DNA of 64,000 nucleotides from Lachnospiraceae bacterium (GCA_910576335.1 CAJTIU010000003.1:62001-126000), one strand, 5' to 3'. Shown: positions 8,764 through 20,048, counted from the stretch's first letter. Notes: a model not told the origin generated them from the sequence alone. Translations and numbers: made by a program.

Positions 8764-10695
8764 ATGGAAGACAACAGGGCAGAGAACAGACCGCAGAGTG
8801 GAATACAGACCAGAGAACAGGAAGGACGCACGGCTTCTGCCCGGGGAAACGGCCAGAAGCAGCGGGGAAGAGAATACGCAGAAGCTCAGAGCCGCGCCCA
8901 GGGAAGCAGATATGCAGGGGTGCAGAGCCGTGAGCGCGGAAGTGGGTATACGGGAGCGCAGAACTTTGCACAGAGTCGTGAACGCGGAGGCAGATACACA
9001 GAAGGCCAGAGCCGTGAGCGTGGAGGCGGATATGCAGGAGGCCAGAGCCGTGAGCGTGGAGGCGGATATGCAGGAGGCCAGAGCCGTGAGCGTGGAGGCA
9101 GATCTACAGGAAACCAGGGCCATGTACAGGGCCGCGAATACGCAGGAGGCCAGAACCGCGGCCAGGGTATGCCGCGGAACCGTGCGGGTATGCCTTTAAG
9201 TGAAGAAGAGTACAGGAGAGAAAGAGCCAGGCGGCGCAGGGAGAGGCTTATACGGCGGAGACGCAAGGTTCTCTTAGGACTGACTGCGGCAGCTGTTATT
9301 TTGTTGTATGGCATTACCAATCTGATTCTGTACGGGGTTGTTTCCAGGTATCCAAAGGATGTTATCTGTAAGAATATCTACATCGGAGCTGTGGATGTAT
9401 CCGGTATGAGTAAGAAGGAAGCAAAGGCGGCAATTGAAGACCAGCTTGAAAAGGACAGGGCGAAGTCTGTGTCTGTGGAGTTCGGAGGCAAGTCTGCAAA
9501 AGGAAAGCTTGAGGAGTTCGGACTCAGGTATACCGGAGTAGACAAGGTGGTTGACCAGGCTATGGATTATGGCAAGAAGGGAAGCCTCTGGAGCCGGTTC
9601 TGGAAGCTTCGGAAGACATCGAAGAAGCTAGTTCTGGAGGAGAAGCTTGCTATTGACAAAGAAGCAGGAGCAGCGGCGCTTTCGGTTCATTCAGATGCTC
9701 TGACGGATCGCGCGAAGAATGCAACGATTACAAAGAAGGGTTCGAAATTTAAGATAAAAAAAGAACAGGATGGAGAAACGATTAATGCACAGGATTTCCT
9801 GAAGAAGCTGGAAAGACATCTGAATGATAACTGGAACCATAAAGAGATCCGGGTTAAGGGCAAGGCGGAAAAGGAAAAGGCGGCTGTTACGTCAGAGGAT
9901 CTTGCAAGTGTAAAGGATGAGCTGAGTTCCTTTTCTACAGACGCAGGAAGCGGAGAGCGGGTTCAGAATCTTAAGACCGGTGTGGAAAAGGTAAATGGCA
10001 CGGTACTGATGCCGGGAGAGGTCTTTTCTATGGAGGAGAAGACGAAGCCATACACTGAGGAAAATGGATACGTCCTGGGAGGTTCTTATGAAGGCGGAAG
10101 AGTGGTAGAGAGCTATGGAGGCGGAATCTGCCAGGTATCTACAACGCTTTATAATGCCGTGATCTATGCGGAACTTGAGATCGTAGAACGGTATCCTCAT
10201 TCTATGCTGGTGGACTATGTGTCACCGTCAAGAGATGCAGCGATTGCAGAGGGCCTGCTGGATTTTAAATTTAAAAATAATTACGATACGCCGGTTTACA
10301 TCAATGGCGGAATTGATGATTCCAACCAGCTTTATTTTGAGATATACGGAAAGGACACGCGGGAGAAGGGACGGACAATCGAGTTTGAATCTGAGGTGCT
10401 TTCTACCGAGGAACCGGGAACAACCTACGAAGAGGACAGCGAGCTGCCATTCGGACAGATTGAGGCGGTATCCGGTGCGCATACAGGAACAGAGGCGAAG
10501 CTCTGGAAGATTATATATCAGGATGGCGAGCAGGTCAGCCGTGAGGAGTTTAACAGCAGCTCTTACCAGAAGGCAGATACTATATATGCTGTGGGAACGC
10601 AGACGGATGATGCAGATGCTGCGGCGCGCGTACGGGAGGCAATCGCTACACAGGACGAGACGCAGATCTATGCCGCAATCGGCGGAACACAGTAG
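8764..10695 (+). CDS. VanW family protein with repeat-rich cytoplasmic tail
   Basis: About 643 residues. Residues 1-140 are a low-complexity Arg/Gly/Glu/Gln tail built of 12-residue units (QSRERGGGYAGG), then a very basic stretch, one membrane helix (about 169-192), a peptidoglycan-binding-like domain (PG_binding_4, roughly 205-385) and a VanW domain (about 395-510) with the typical GEVFSM, YGGGICQVSTTLYNA and YPHS motifs. A topology with the repeats inside and VanW outside is expected. VanW proteins occur in some vancomycin-resistance clusters and more widely in cell-envelope contexts; their reaction is not established. The frame is open from GTG at 8749, but ATG 8764 has a G-rich ribosome site better placed; this choice is uncertain. 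Confidence 0.82.
   Translation: MEDNRAENRPQSGIQTREQEGRTASARGNGQKQRGREYAEAQSRAQGSRYAGVQSRERGSGYTGAQNFAQSRERGGRYTEGQSRERGGGYAGGQSRERGGGYAGGQSRERGGRSTGNQGHVQGREYAGGQNRGQGMPRNRAGMPLSEEEYRRERARRRRERLIRRRRKVLLGLTAAAVILLYGITNLILYGVVSRYPKDVICKNIYIGAVDVSGMSKKEAKAAIEDQLEKDRAKSVSVEFGGKSAKGKLEEFGLRYTGVDKVVDQAMDYGKKGSLWSRFWKLRKTSKKLVLEEKLAIDKEAGAAALSVHSDALTDRAKNATITKKGSKFKIKKEQDGETINAQDFLKKLERHLNDNWNHKEIRVKGKAEKEKAAVTSEDLASVKDELSSFSTDAGSGERVQNLKTGVEKVNGTVLMPGEVFSMEEKTKPYTEENGYVLGGSYEGGRVVESYGGGICQVSTTLYNAVIYAELEIVERYPHSMLVDYVSPSRDAAIAEGLLDFKFKNNYDTPVYINGGIDDSNQLYFEIYGKDTREKGRTIEFESEVLSTEEPGTTYEEDSELPFGQIEAVSGAHTGTEAKLWKIIYQDGEQVSREEFNSSSYQKADTIYAVGTQTDDADAAARVREAIATQDETQIYAAIGGTQ
9004..9111 (+). repeat. 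Tandem 36-bp coding repeat in the VanW-protein gene
   Basis: Three consecutive 36-base units (9004-9039, 9040-9075, 9076-9111), the first two identical and the third slightly diverged, encoding GQSRERGGGYAG-type units. More degenerate units extend upstream to about 8890. Copy-number variation by slippage would be in frame. Confidence 0.8.
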
Positions 10696-10706
10696 GAGAG
10701 GAATAC

Positions 10707-11576
10707 ATGATTCATTACAGAACACGGACTGCCTTCGGGCAGTCCGAAAATATCGGGATATATGCGCTTGCCGCGACTGTAAATGATCTGTCAGCGGAAG
10801 CGGCAGGTGTATCCGAGGTAAGTGCAGAGATCTTTCTGCCTCCTTATGGACAGAAGGAGCATCTATATGCAATTGAAAAACGGATTAGGAAGTGCTGTAA
10901 GGAGCAGGGAATCCGGCTTGGTGAGCTGTATGCGGACAGATGCGCCGGAGTGTCCCGGTACATGGTATCCGTAACCGGAGCCGTCCTCCGGCCGAAGGAG
11001 CAGGAATGGTACAGGGAGACTATGCGAGCCGGACAGGATATCGTCCTGGCGGGCCAGGCCGGTATCGAGGGAACGATCCGCATCATAGAAGAGAGAGGGA
11101 AAGAGCTTGAGAAGAGATTTGCCCCCGTATTTCTTGGGGAAATAGAGAGGCATCGTCATACAGTCTTCGCTTCTGAGGCTATAGACGCAGCAAGAGCTCA
11201 TGGTGCGTCTGCCATCCGCCAGGCTGGCGTCGGAGGAATCTTTGCAGCTTTGTGGAGACTTTCAAAGGAAGCAGGTACAGGTCTTGATACGGATTTAAAA
11301 CGTATGCCCATCCTGCAGGAGACAGTTGAGATCTGTGAGTATTTCCGCCTGAATCCATATCAGCTTACCTCGGCAGGAACTCTTCTGATTATTGCAGATC
11401 ATGGGGAGACGATAGCAGACGCACTGTTACGGAAGGGAATCAGGGCGGCTGTAATCGGAAGCCTTACAGATAATAACGATAAGGTTATCAGAAATGGGGA
11501 GGACCGGCGTTTCATTGACCGGCCTGCTCCGGATGAATATAACAAGATATTTATGGAGGATAGGATTTATGAATGA
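10707..11576 (+). CDS. AIR synthase-related protein (PurM/HypE-like fold)
   Basis: A 289-residue protein with the two-domain look of the AIR synthase/HypE/SelD superfamily. The C-terminal part has the phosphate-binding-type region HGASAIRQAGVGGIF, and LTSAGTLLIIADHGE aligns with the segment usual in AIR-synthase-related hydrogenase-maturation-like proteins. The N-terminal ATP-binding part is atypical, so it is unlikely to be PurM itself. It follows the VanW gene by 11 bases and overlaps the Lrp regulator gene by eight bases, suggesting one transcript. Substrate is unknown. Confidence 0.72.
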   Translation: MIHYRTRTAFGQSENIGIYALAATVNDLSAEAAGVSEVSAEIFLPPYGQKEHLYAIEKRIRKCCKEQGIRLGELYADRCAGVSRYMVSVTGAVLRPKEQEWYRETMRAGQDIVLAGQAGIEGTIRIIEERGKELEKRFAPVFLGEIERHRHTVFASEAIDAARAHGASAIRQAGVGGIFAALWRLSKEAGTGLDTDLKRMPILQETVEICEYFRLNPYQLTSAGTLLIIADHGETIADALLRKGIRAAVIGSLTDNNDKVIRNGEDRRFIDRPAPDEYNKIFMEDRIYE

Positions 11577-12060
11577 TATGAGAAAACAGATATTAAAGAA
11601 CCTGGAAGTAAACAGCCGGATTGACCTTGCAGAGCTGTCTGTGCTCCTGGATATAGAAGAAGCAGTGATTGCGAATGAGATCGCGGACATGGAAAAGGAA
11701 GGGATCATCTGCGGATACCATACCCTGATTGACTGGGACAAGGCAGGAGATGACCGGGTGAATGCCTTGATTGAGGTGCGTGTGACTCCACAGCGGGAAA
11801 AGGGGTTTGACAAGACAGCAGAGAGGATCTGCAATTATCCCGAAGTAACGGCAGCTTATCTTATCTCAGGAAGCTATGATATTCTCGTGACGCTGGAGGG
11901 CAAGACACTTCTTGAGGTGTCAAGATTTGTGTCAGGGAAGCTGTCTCCCATTGAGGCGGTAATCAGTACAACGACGCATTTTATTCTGAAAAAATATAAA
12001 GACCACGGTACGGCTCTGATGAAGAGGAGTAAATCTGAGAGAATGGCGGTGACACCTTAA
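11569..12060 (+). CDS. Lrp/AsnC family transcriptional regulator
   Basis: 163 residues. N-terminal helix-turn-helix (about 14-50: RIDLAELSVLLDIEEAVIANEIADMEKEG is split by the turn) with the usual IxGYHTLIDW wing, followed by a RAM effector domain (NALIEVRV, YLISGSYDILVTLEG). Start ATG 11569 follows GGAGGATAGG and overlaps the end of the upstream gene. It also overlaps the following aminotransferase by one base, so it probably senses an amino acid and controls this operon. An upstream in-frame start at 11494 has no ribosome site. Confidence 0.88.
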   Translation: MNDMRKQILKNLEVNSRIDLAELSVLLDIEEAVIANEIADMEKEGIICGYHTLIDWDKAGDDRVNALIEVRVTPQREKGFDKTAERICNYPEVTAAYLISGSYDILVTLEGKTLLEVSRFVSGKLSPIEAVISTTTHFILKKYKDHGTALMKRSKSERMAVTP

Positions 12061-13226
12061 TGAGAAATCCTTTATCACAAAAAGTAGTAGAAATAAAGCC
12101 TTCAGGAATTCGTAAATTTTTTGATGTTGTGAGTGAAATGCCGGATGCCATCTCCCTTGGCGTGGGGGAACCGGATTTTGATACTCCCTGGAGAATCCGG
12201 GAAGAAGGGATCTATTCCCTGGAGAGAGGACGTACTTTTTATACATCCAATGCAGGGCTTAAGGAGCTGAAGGTTGAGATCAGCAGATACCTGGAGCGGA
12301 AGATTGATGTGGCATATGATCCGGATAAGGAGGTTATCGTAACAGTCGGCGGAAGTGAAGGGATTGATCTGGCGTTCCGGGCTATGCTTGATCCGGGAGA
12401 TGAGGTTCTGATTCCCCAGCCAAGCTATGTATCTTATCTTCCCTGTGCGGTACTGGCAGATGGTGTGCCCGTGGTAATCCCGCTTCAGCAGAAAAATGAA
12501 TTTAAGCTTACAAGGGAAGAACTGGAGGCAGCCATTACACCGAGGACCAAGATACTGGTTCTCCCATTCCCCAATAATCCTACGGGAGCGGTTATGTCAA
12601 GAGAAGATCTGGAGCCGGTTGCAGAGGTGGTGAAGGAGCATGATCTGTTTGTTCTGTCTGATGAGATTTACTCAGAGCTTACCTATAAAGATGACCATGT
12701 TTCCATCGCGGCACTTCCGGGAATGCGGGAACGGACACTGGTAATCAATGGATTTTCAAAAGGATTTGCCATGACCGGATGGAGGCTGGGCTATATCTGT
12801 GCACCGGAGGAGATTGCAAAGCAGATGCTGAAGATTCATCAGTATGCAATTATGTGTGCACCGACCAACAGCCAGTATGCGGCTATAGAAGGACTCCGGC
12901 ACTGCGAGGGGGAGGTTCAGGAGATGCGCGCATCCTATAATCAGAGGCGCCGTTATCTGATGCATGAGATGAAGCGCATGCATCTGGACTGCTTTGAGCC
13001 TTTTGGCGCTTTTTATGTATTTCCTAATATCCAGGAATTCGGGATGTCCTCTGAGGAGTTTGCTACAAGGCTCCTGGAGGAGGAGAAGGTGGCCGTTGTG
13101 CCGGGAAGCGCCTTTGGAGACAGTGGGGAAGGGTATATCCGGATTTCCTATGCATACTCACTGGACGACCTGAAGGAGGCAGTGGGACGTGTAGGAAGCT
13201 TTATAGACCGGATGAGGAATCGTTAG
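12060..13226 (+). CDS. Pyridoxal-phosphate aminotransferase (class I/II)
   Basis: 388 residues of the fold-type I aspartate-aminotransferase family. Visible motifs are LGVGEPDFDTP near the N-terminus, NNPTGAV, SDEIYSELTY, the PLP-lysine motif NGFSKGFAMTGWRLGY, and a C-terminal arginine region YIRISYAYS. Such proteins are often annotated as aromatic or alanine aminotransferases; the exact amino acid cannot be told. The start ATG overlaps the Lrp gene stop (TAATG), so the pair is translationally coupled, and the regulator likely responds to its substrate or product. Confidence 0.9.
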   Translation: MRNPLSQKVVEIKPSGIRKFFDVVSEMPDAISLGVGEPDFDTPWRIREEGIYSLERGRTFYTSNAGLKELKVEISRYLERKIDVAYDPDKEVIVTVGGSEGIDLAFRAMLDPGDEVLIPQPSYVSYLPCAVLADGVPVVIPLQQKNEFKLTREELEAAITPRTKILVLPFPNNPTGAVMSREDLEPVAEVVKEHDLFVLSDEIYSELTYKDDHVSIAALPGMRERTLVINGFSKGFAMTGWRLGYICAPEEIAKQMLKIHQYAIMCAPTNSQYAAIEGLRHCEGEVQEMRASYNQRRRYLMHEMKRMHLDCFEPFGAFYVFPNIQEFGMSSEEFATRLLEEEKVAVVPGSAFGDSGEGYIRISYAYSLDDLKEAVGRVGSFIDRMRNR

Positions 13227-13247
13227 GAAAGGCTGGCGAAGAGCGGC

Positions 13248-14828
13248 ATGGCGGGAGTGAGAGAAACAGGAAACAGCCCCGGGGGCGCAGCTTATGTGCC
13301 GGAGACAGATACGAGGGCTGCAAAAAAGGCCCTGGAGCTGGAGGCAGGAAATGTCCTGGTTGGACAGACTGTCAGGCAGATCGCGAAGGAACGCGAAATG
13401 ATAAAAAAGGAGCAGGAGGCGCAGAAGGACAGAGACAATCAGAACCGGCAGGAGGATACAGAGCCGAAGGATACCCCGGAATTATCGAAGCAGAGTAAAT
13501 GGTTTGGAATCGGGGAAAAGCTGTTAGAACAGGAAAACCTGAAGTGGAGCCTTGAGATGGAAGAGCAGTGGGAGGCCTTCCTGAACTGGCTCCCGGTTAA
13601 AGGGACAGACCTTTCTTCGCAGCTTTCAGAGCTCTCGGATCTGTATATGGCTCTTCTGGAGGCGCTGCTTACCCATACGGCAGGAGAGGAACAGGCTGCG
13701 CAGAAGGAGATGCTGGATACATTGCTTGCCCAGAAACTAAGCCTTCTGCTGGATATGGATCTTAAGGATCTGGTGAAGCTTCTTGAGGAAAGTGGTCAGA
13801 TGGAGACGATTAATAGTATTAAGGCAGAGCTGTATAAGAAAACAACCGGAGAGAGTATATCTGCCAGGGAAGCAGGTAAGTTTTATGCAAAGGGCAGAAA
13901 CGTCTCTGTAACGAGTTCCCGGTATTTTGTGCCGGAGGCAGCCCCGGCAAAGCCGGACAATACAGGCGTGCTCTACAGGCGATCGGGGGCGCGGAGCGTG
14001 CAGGTCAGTCAGGAATTCAATGCACAGAAAAATTCCGGTGAGCTGCAGATGGATCAGAGAAACCGGGTGCTGGGCGGCGCTAGGGGGCAGTACGGCGCCG
14101 GCAGTACGGGTGTTTCGGGAAAAGGCGCATCTTTTACAGGACAGGAGCTTGCAAAGGCCAACAGCTTTGCAGGCCATGCAGGAAATAGTGGGAATCTGCT
14201 TTCCGGGAGGGAAATCAGCGCGAAAAATGATGAGGTGGCGGGACTTCTTGCCGGGATTACGTCCATTAAGGGACAGGTTTACAGTGAAACTGCCGGGCGC
14301 AGCAGTATGCTGAAAACTTCTGTGAAGAGCGCGCTGAATCAGTTTATAGACTACTACCTTACACAGAAGGGAATGTATAAGACTTATTATTACACGACCA
14401 ATGCCTATGAGAGAACAGGGAGCGCCCAGAAGGCTGTGGAAGAAAGTATTGAGTATGCCTACAGGCAGTTTCTGGAAAAAAAGAATGATGAAGCATACCG
14501 CAGGCAGGCGGCATACTCCGGCCAGGCAGGTTTTTTTCAGGCCATGTTAAAGGACATGACGATGGAGGAAGAGCTGCGAAAAGGGCTTCGGTTTCTTGAG
14601 GAAAACTGGAGGGCATTTCTACAGTCCATCGGGGAAGAGGAGCAAAAGGATCTGCTTGTAACACTGCAGAAGTACAGTCGGTGGGGAGAACTTCTAAGGC
14701 CAGAGATAAAGAAGGACAGGCGGAAAGAGAAGCCTCAGGGACAAAGAAGAGAAAGGATTACGGTCGCTCAGATTGTGGGCGTGGCGGCTGTAGTGATGGT
14801 GTATGTCTTATACAGGCTCTTTTTTTAA
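13248..14828 (+). CDS. Unknown protein with C-terminal membrane anchor
   Basis: A 526-residue protein not recognised. It is mostly hydrophilic and helical, rich in Gln/Lys/Glu at residues 30-90, with a serine/glycine-rich middle (about 215-330) and a single C-terminal hydrophobic segment (about 504-526, AQIVGVAAVVMVYVLYRLFF). There is no signal peptide, so a tail-anchored or C-terminally inserted cytoplasmic protein is expected. It starts 22 bases after the aminotransferase gene and probably shares its transcript. The ribosome site is weak (AGGAAAGG about 15 bases upstream). Confidence 0.65.
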   Translation: MAGVRETGNSPGGAAYVPETDTRAAKKALELEAGNVLVGQTVRQIAKEREMIKKEQEAQKDRDNQNRQEDTEPKDTPELSKQSKWFGIGEKLLEQENLKWSLEMEEQWEAFLNWLPVKGTDLSSQLSELSDLYMALLEALLTHTAGEEQAAQKEMLDTLLAQKLSLLLDMDLKDLVKLLEESGQMETINSIKAELYKKTTGESISAREAGKFYAKGRNVSVTSSRYFVPEAAPAKPDNTGVLYRRSGARSVQVSQEFNAQKNSGELQMDQRNRVLGGARGQYGAGSTGVSGKGASFTGQELAKANSFAGHAGNSGNLLSGREISAKNDEVAGLLAGITSIKGQVYSETAGRSSMLKTSVKSALNQFIDYYLTQKGMYKTYYYTTNAYERTGSAQKAVEESIEYAYRQFLEKKNDEAYRRQAAYSGQAGFFQAMLKDMTMEEELRKGLRFLEENWRAFLQSIGEEEQKDLLVTLQKYSRWGELLRPEIKKDRRKEKPQGQRRERITVAQIVGVAAVVMVYVLYRLFF

Positions 14829-14850
14829 AGGCGTTCAGTGCATTCCGGCT

Positions 14851-14864
14851 CCGTGAATAGTAAC
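14851..14864 (+). repeat. Dispersed 14-base repeat, copy 4
   Basis: CCGTGAATAGTAAC, identical to copy 2, 23 bases downstream of a stop codon. Confidence 0.5.
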
Positions 14865-14969
14865 AGCCGGGGGACGAATTTACTTTTGATGCGTAGTTAA
14901 TCCTAATTGTATTAAGGGATATTTCAGACCGTTGGAGCCTGTAGAAGGATGGGAGATTGTATAAATATG

Positions 14970-14993
14970 CAAGGCTGTACTAGTACAGCCTTG
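14970..14993. repeat. Perfect 24-bp palindrome between convergent genes
   Basis: CAAGGCTGTACT and its exact complement, followed on the plus strand by TAAAAAAAC. Neither strand has a T-run after the stem, so it is not a standard intrinsic terminator, although it lies exactly between two convergent genes. Confidence 0.6.
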
Positions 14994-15020
14994 TAAAAAA
15001 ACAGCGTCAGTACTTTAACA

Positions 15021-16172
15021 TTACAGCATCTCAATAAATGCCGCAATCCGGGTATTCAGCTGCCCTACATCTGCCTGCGAGTAATCGGTTTCCACATTGA
15101 TGTAAGGGATTCCCTTTTCTTCGTTTACAAACCGGCGGATTGCCCGGGTTTCTACATTGTATGTATGACAGGCCTGAAGTGTCATCTCCACAACGCCGTC
15201 TGCCTTGTATTCATCAATGAGTCTTCCAAGCAGTTCCAGACGGTTCGCGTTCGGAGTCATAACGGAACAGCCGATATTAAGATAACGTCTTGCGATGGCA
15301 TCATATACATCCGGATTATCCTCATCCACCAGCTTATCAATGGATTTTGCGCCTGAACAGCTTTCATAGGTTACGACGATTCCGCCGTTATCCTCTACCG
15401 CTCGGATTACCTTCTCGGTAGCGCCGCCGATTGGGCAGCCGGTAATCAGAATACGCGGCTTTTTCTCTTCCATCTTCCCTTCGGCGTACTCTTTTTTGAT
15501 TTTTTCGGTCAGGGCATCTACCGCGGCAGGAATGGCCTTCTTGTCAAACTTAAAGGTGCTGCCATAGAGAACCTTGAAGAGATCCTGGCCTTTGATGGGT
15601 ACGGGATCATTTTTCATAACCTCATACAGGCCTTTCAGGGAGCGTCTTACATCATTGTTAATCTTAATCGCTTCCCGGATCTGATCCTCGGTAATTGTAA
15701 TCTCAAACTTTTTCTCTAGATATTCCTTGAAGCGGATGATTTCCTTTTTCCATAATACAAGAGCGTCTTCCCGCTGCGTATTCGGAAGTTCCATGATATA
15801 TACATCTTTGAATTCGGACATATATTCATACATCTTCTTTTTTCCGTCACAGGTTGTCTCTCCGACAACTACATCAGAAAAATAGAAGAAGGGGCATTTG
15901 TCTGTAATTGCAAATCCGTAGCTGGACTTTATGAGCGGACACAGGTTTTTGGGAAGGTCTTTTTCTGCTACTGGGATTGTCTCATCAGACGTGGAACACA
16001 GGCTTACAGATGCGGCTCCCATGGCTGTTGCAATTTCCTGGGGGAAATAGGTGCAGTAGGAGCCAATGACCGGTATGCCTGCGTCTTTTAACTTTTTTAC
16101 GCCTAAAAAGGAATTCTTTCGCTGCTCGGCGAATTCTTCGAATACCTCTGGCAAATCCTTGATTATATCCAT
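15021..16172 (-). CDS. yjiM: Double-cubane-cluster-containing anaerobic reductase (YjiM-like, 2-hydroxyacyl-CoA dehydratase superfamily)
   Basis: 383 residues from the start chosen here. The sequence follows the YjiM/DCCP pattern closely: GSYCTYFPQE, SLCSTSDET, KNLCPLIKSSYG, TDKCPFFYFSD, GETTCDGKKKMYEYM, ITGCPIGGATEKV, and the ending ETDYSQADVGQLNTRIAAFIEML-like segment. The conserved cysteines would hold the double-cubane [8Fe-9S] cluster, allowing ATP-driven low-potential reductions. Start is ATG 16172 with GGAGG nine bases upstream (16181-16185), giving the length of E. coli YjiM; the longer frame from 16217 lacks a site. The usual partner, an ATP-dependent activator (YjiL/HgdC type), is not beside it here and must be elsewhere. 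Confidence 0.9.
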   Translation of the reverse strand: MDIIKDLPEVFEEFAEQRKNSFLGVKKLKDAGIPVIGSYCTYFPQEIATAMGAASVSLCSTSDETIPVAEKDLPKNLCPLIKSSYGFAITDKCPFFYFSDVVVGETTCDGKKKMYEYMSEFKDVYIMELPNTQREDALVLWKKEIIRFKEYLEKKFEITITEDQIREAIKINNDVRRSLKGLYEVMKNDPVPIKGQDLFKVLYGSTFKFDKKAIPAAVDALTEKIKKEYAEGKMEEKKPRILITGCPIGGATEKVIRAVEDNGGIVVTYESCSGAKSIDKLVDEDNPDVYDAIARRYLNIGCSVMTPNANRLELLGRLIDEYKADGVVEMTLQACHTYNVETRAIRRFVNEEKGIPYINVETDYSQADVGQLNTRIAAFIEML

Positions 16173-16401
16173 AATCAGTTCCTCCTTGTATAAATGTACT
16201 TCTTTTCTGCTGTTCATACCCGGGCCGCGTACTTGCTGTGTAGCCCGGGAGAATATAATTCAGCATGCTGCTTTCTTTTATCATATCATTTATTCAAGGC
16301 ATGGTATAATAGAAAAAGATAATAAATGACGTGGATTTATCGAAAAGAGCAGTCTTTGGTAAAAAAAATATAAAAACAGTAAAAATATTGTCAGAATGTG
16401 T

Positions 16402-16430
16402 TTGACTATAGGTCATATTTTCGATACAAT
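16402..16430 (+). promoter_or_regulatory. Promoter of trmL
   Basis: TTGACT (16402-16407) and TACAAT (16425-16430) with a 17-base spacer. A dyad ATGAAAGT (16429-16436) / ACTTTCAT (16450-16457) covers the predicted start region and could be an operator or a leader hairpin. Confidence 0.65.
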
Positions 16431-16478
16431 GAAAGTTGGAAAGACTTTTACTTTCATAATAAAGGAGGATAGAGGGGA

Positions 16479-16970
16479 ATGTTAAATATCGTACTGCATG
16501 AACCTGAGATCCCGGCGAATACCGGGAATATCGGACGTACATGTGTTGCGGCGAATGCGCGGCTCCATCTCATTGAGCCGCTGGGATTCAGACTGAACGA
16601 GAAGAATCTTAAGCGGGCGGGGATGGACTACTGGAGCAGGCTTGACGTAGCTACATACATCAATTATGAGGAGTTTCTGGAACGTAATCCGGGTGCGAAA
16701 CTTTATATGGCAACGACGAAGGCGCAGAAGCTTTATACAGAAGTAAGCTATGGGGCGGATGCATACATTATGTTCGGAAAGGAAAGTGCAGGAATACCGG
16801 AGGAGATTTTGGTGCAACATAAGGAGCAGTGTATCAGGATACCTATGGCTTCAGAGATCCGGTCCCTGAACCTGAGTAATTCTGTTTCCATTGTTCTATA
16901 TGAGGCGCTGAGACAAAATCAATTTGTGGGGATGAACCTCACGGGACATCTGCATCGTCTTACATGGTAG
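16479..16970 (+). CDS. trmL: tRNA (cytidine(34)-2'-O)-methyltransferase
   Basis: 163 residues, the usual TrmL/YibK length. SPOUT-family motifs are clear: LHEPEIPANTGNIGRTCVA at the N-terminus, LMFGKES-like YIMFGKESAGIPEE and IRIPM...RSLNLSNSVSIVLYEALRQ at the C-terminal trefoil knot that binds S-adenosylmethionine. It methylates the 2'-OH of the wobble nucleotide of tRNA-Leu isoacceptors. ATG start with AAAGGAGGA upstream. Transcribed alone from its own promoter, divergently from the double-cubane reductase. Confidence 0.95.
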   Translation: MLNIVLHEPEIPANTGNIGRTCVAANARLHLIEPLGFRLNEKNLKRAGMDYWSRLDVATYINYEEFLERNPGAKLYMATTKAQKLYTEVSYGADAYIMFGKESAGIPEEILVQHKEQCIRIPMASEIRSLNLSNSVSIVLYEALRQNQFVGMNLTGHLHRLTW

Positions 16971-17030
16971 GAAGAATGGGCATACGGTTCGCAGGATGGT
17001 TTGCGGACAGCGGCCAGGATCTGTCAACTT

Positions 17031-17090
17031 AACTTTTATCATATAGGAGGGGCTTTTCTATACTGAAAATAGTAATAGGTGATAAAAGTT
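17031..17090 (+). promoter_or_regulatory. Inverted repeat upstream of the V-ATPase promoter
   Basis: AACTTTTATCA (17031-17041) and TGATAAAAGTT (17080-17090) are perfect 11-base arms with 38 bases between, about 70 bases ahead of the -10 element. It could be a looped operator or the end structure of the trmL transcript. Confidence 0.45.
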
Positions 17091-17132
17091 CTTGGCGAAA
17101 AAGGATGAAAAGGATAAAGATACCACAAATTT

Positions 17133-17161
17133 CTAGACTTTCCAACTGATTCGTATTATAA
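17133..17161 (+). promoter_or_regulatory. Promoter of the V-type ATPase operon
   Basis: TATAAT at 17156-17161 with TAGACT at 17133-17138, 17 bases apart. The start would fall about 30 bases before the first gene. Confidence 0.55.
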
Positions 17162-17198
17162 TCTAATTTGTAGCATTTTAAAGAAAGGTGGTGAGCTA

Positions 17199-17507
17199 AT
17201 GGTAGAGGAAACCATCAAGACAATTAAGGAAACTGAAAGTAAAGCAGAAGCAATTCTGAAGGAAGCTGAAGACAGGTGTACTGCGATTCTTGAAGACGCC
17301 GAGAGTGAATCCAGGACCATGAAGGCGCAGGCTGAGGCAATTGCAAAGGAAAAGGCAAGAAGTGCACTTGATTCAGAGAGACAGATCGGGGAACAATCCA
17401 TACAGGACGCTCTTGCAGAGGTAGAAGGTGAGATTGCTGTCTTGAAGGAAAATGCAAGAGCAAAGGAGAGCGAAGTAATATCGGCGGTTATTGCAGAGCT
17501 TGTCTGA
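17199..17507 (+). CDS. ntpF: V-type ATPase peripheral-stalk subunit (H/NtpF type)
   Basis: 102 residues, almost entirely heptad-like charged helix (KEAEDRCTAILEDAESES, AQAEAIAKEKARSAL), the form expected of the peripheral stalk subunit that pairs with subunit E and links the ring stator to the catalytic head. First gene of the operon, with AAAGGTGGTGA upstream of ATG, as in Enterococcus where ntpF precedes ntpI. Assignment rests on position and coiled-coil character because this subunit diverges quickly. Confidence 0.8.
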   Translation: MVEETIKTIKETESKAEAILKEAEDRCTAILEDAESESRTMKAQAEAIAKEKARSALDSERQIGEQSIQDALAEVEGEIAVLKENARAKESEVISAVIAELV

Positions 17508-17544
17508 GAATCAAAAAATTTAACAGAAAAGGAGGGATGCGGCC

Positions 17545-20048
<2,504 letters not shown>

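Noticed and set aside
9004-9111. Regular 36-bp units mistaken for a CRISPR array
   Set aside because: Units are contiguous without spacers and are coding in frame in the VanW gene.
8656-9320. Repeat-like frames on the minus strand and the +1 frame of the VanW gene (for example 8656-9123, 8886-9320)
   Set aside because: They are shadows created by the in-frame 36-bp repeat and have no ribosome sites.
14970-14993. Palindrome read as a bidirectional terminator
   Set aside because: No T-run follows the stem on either strand; kept only as a palindrome.
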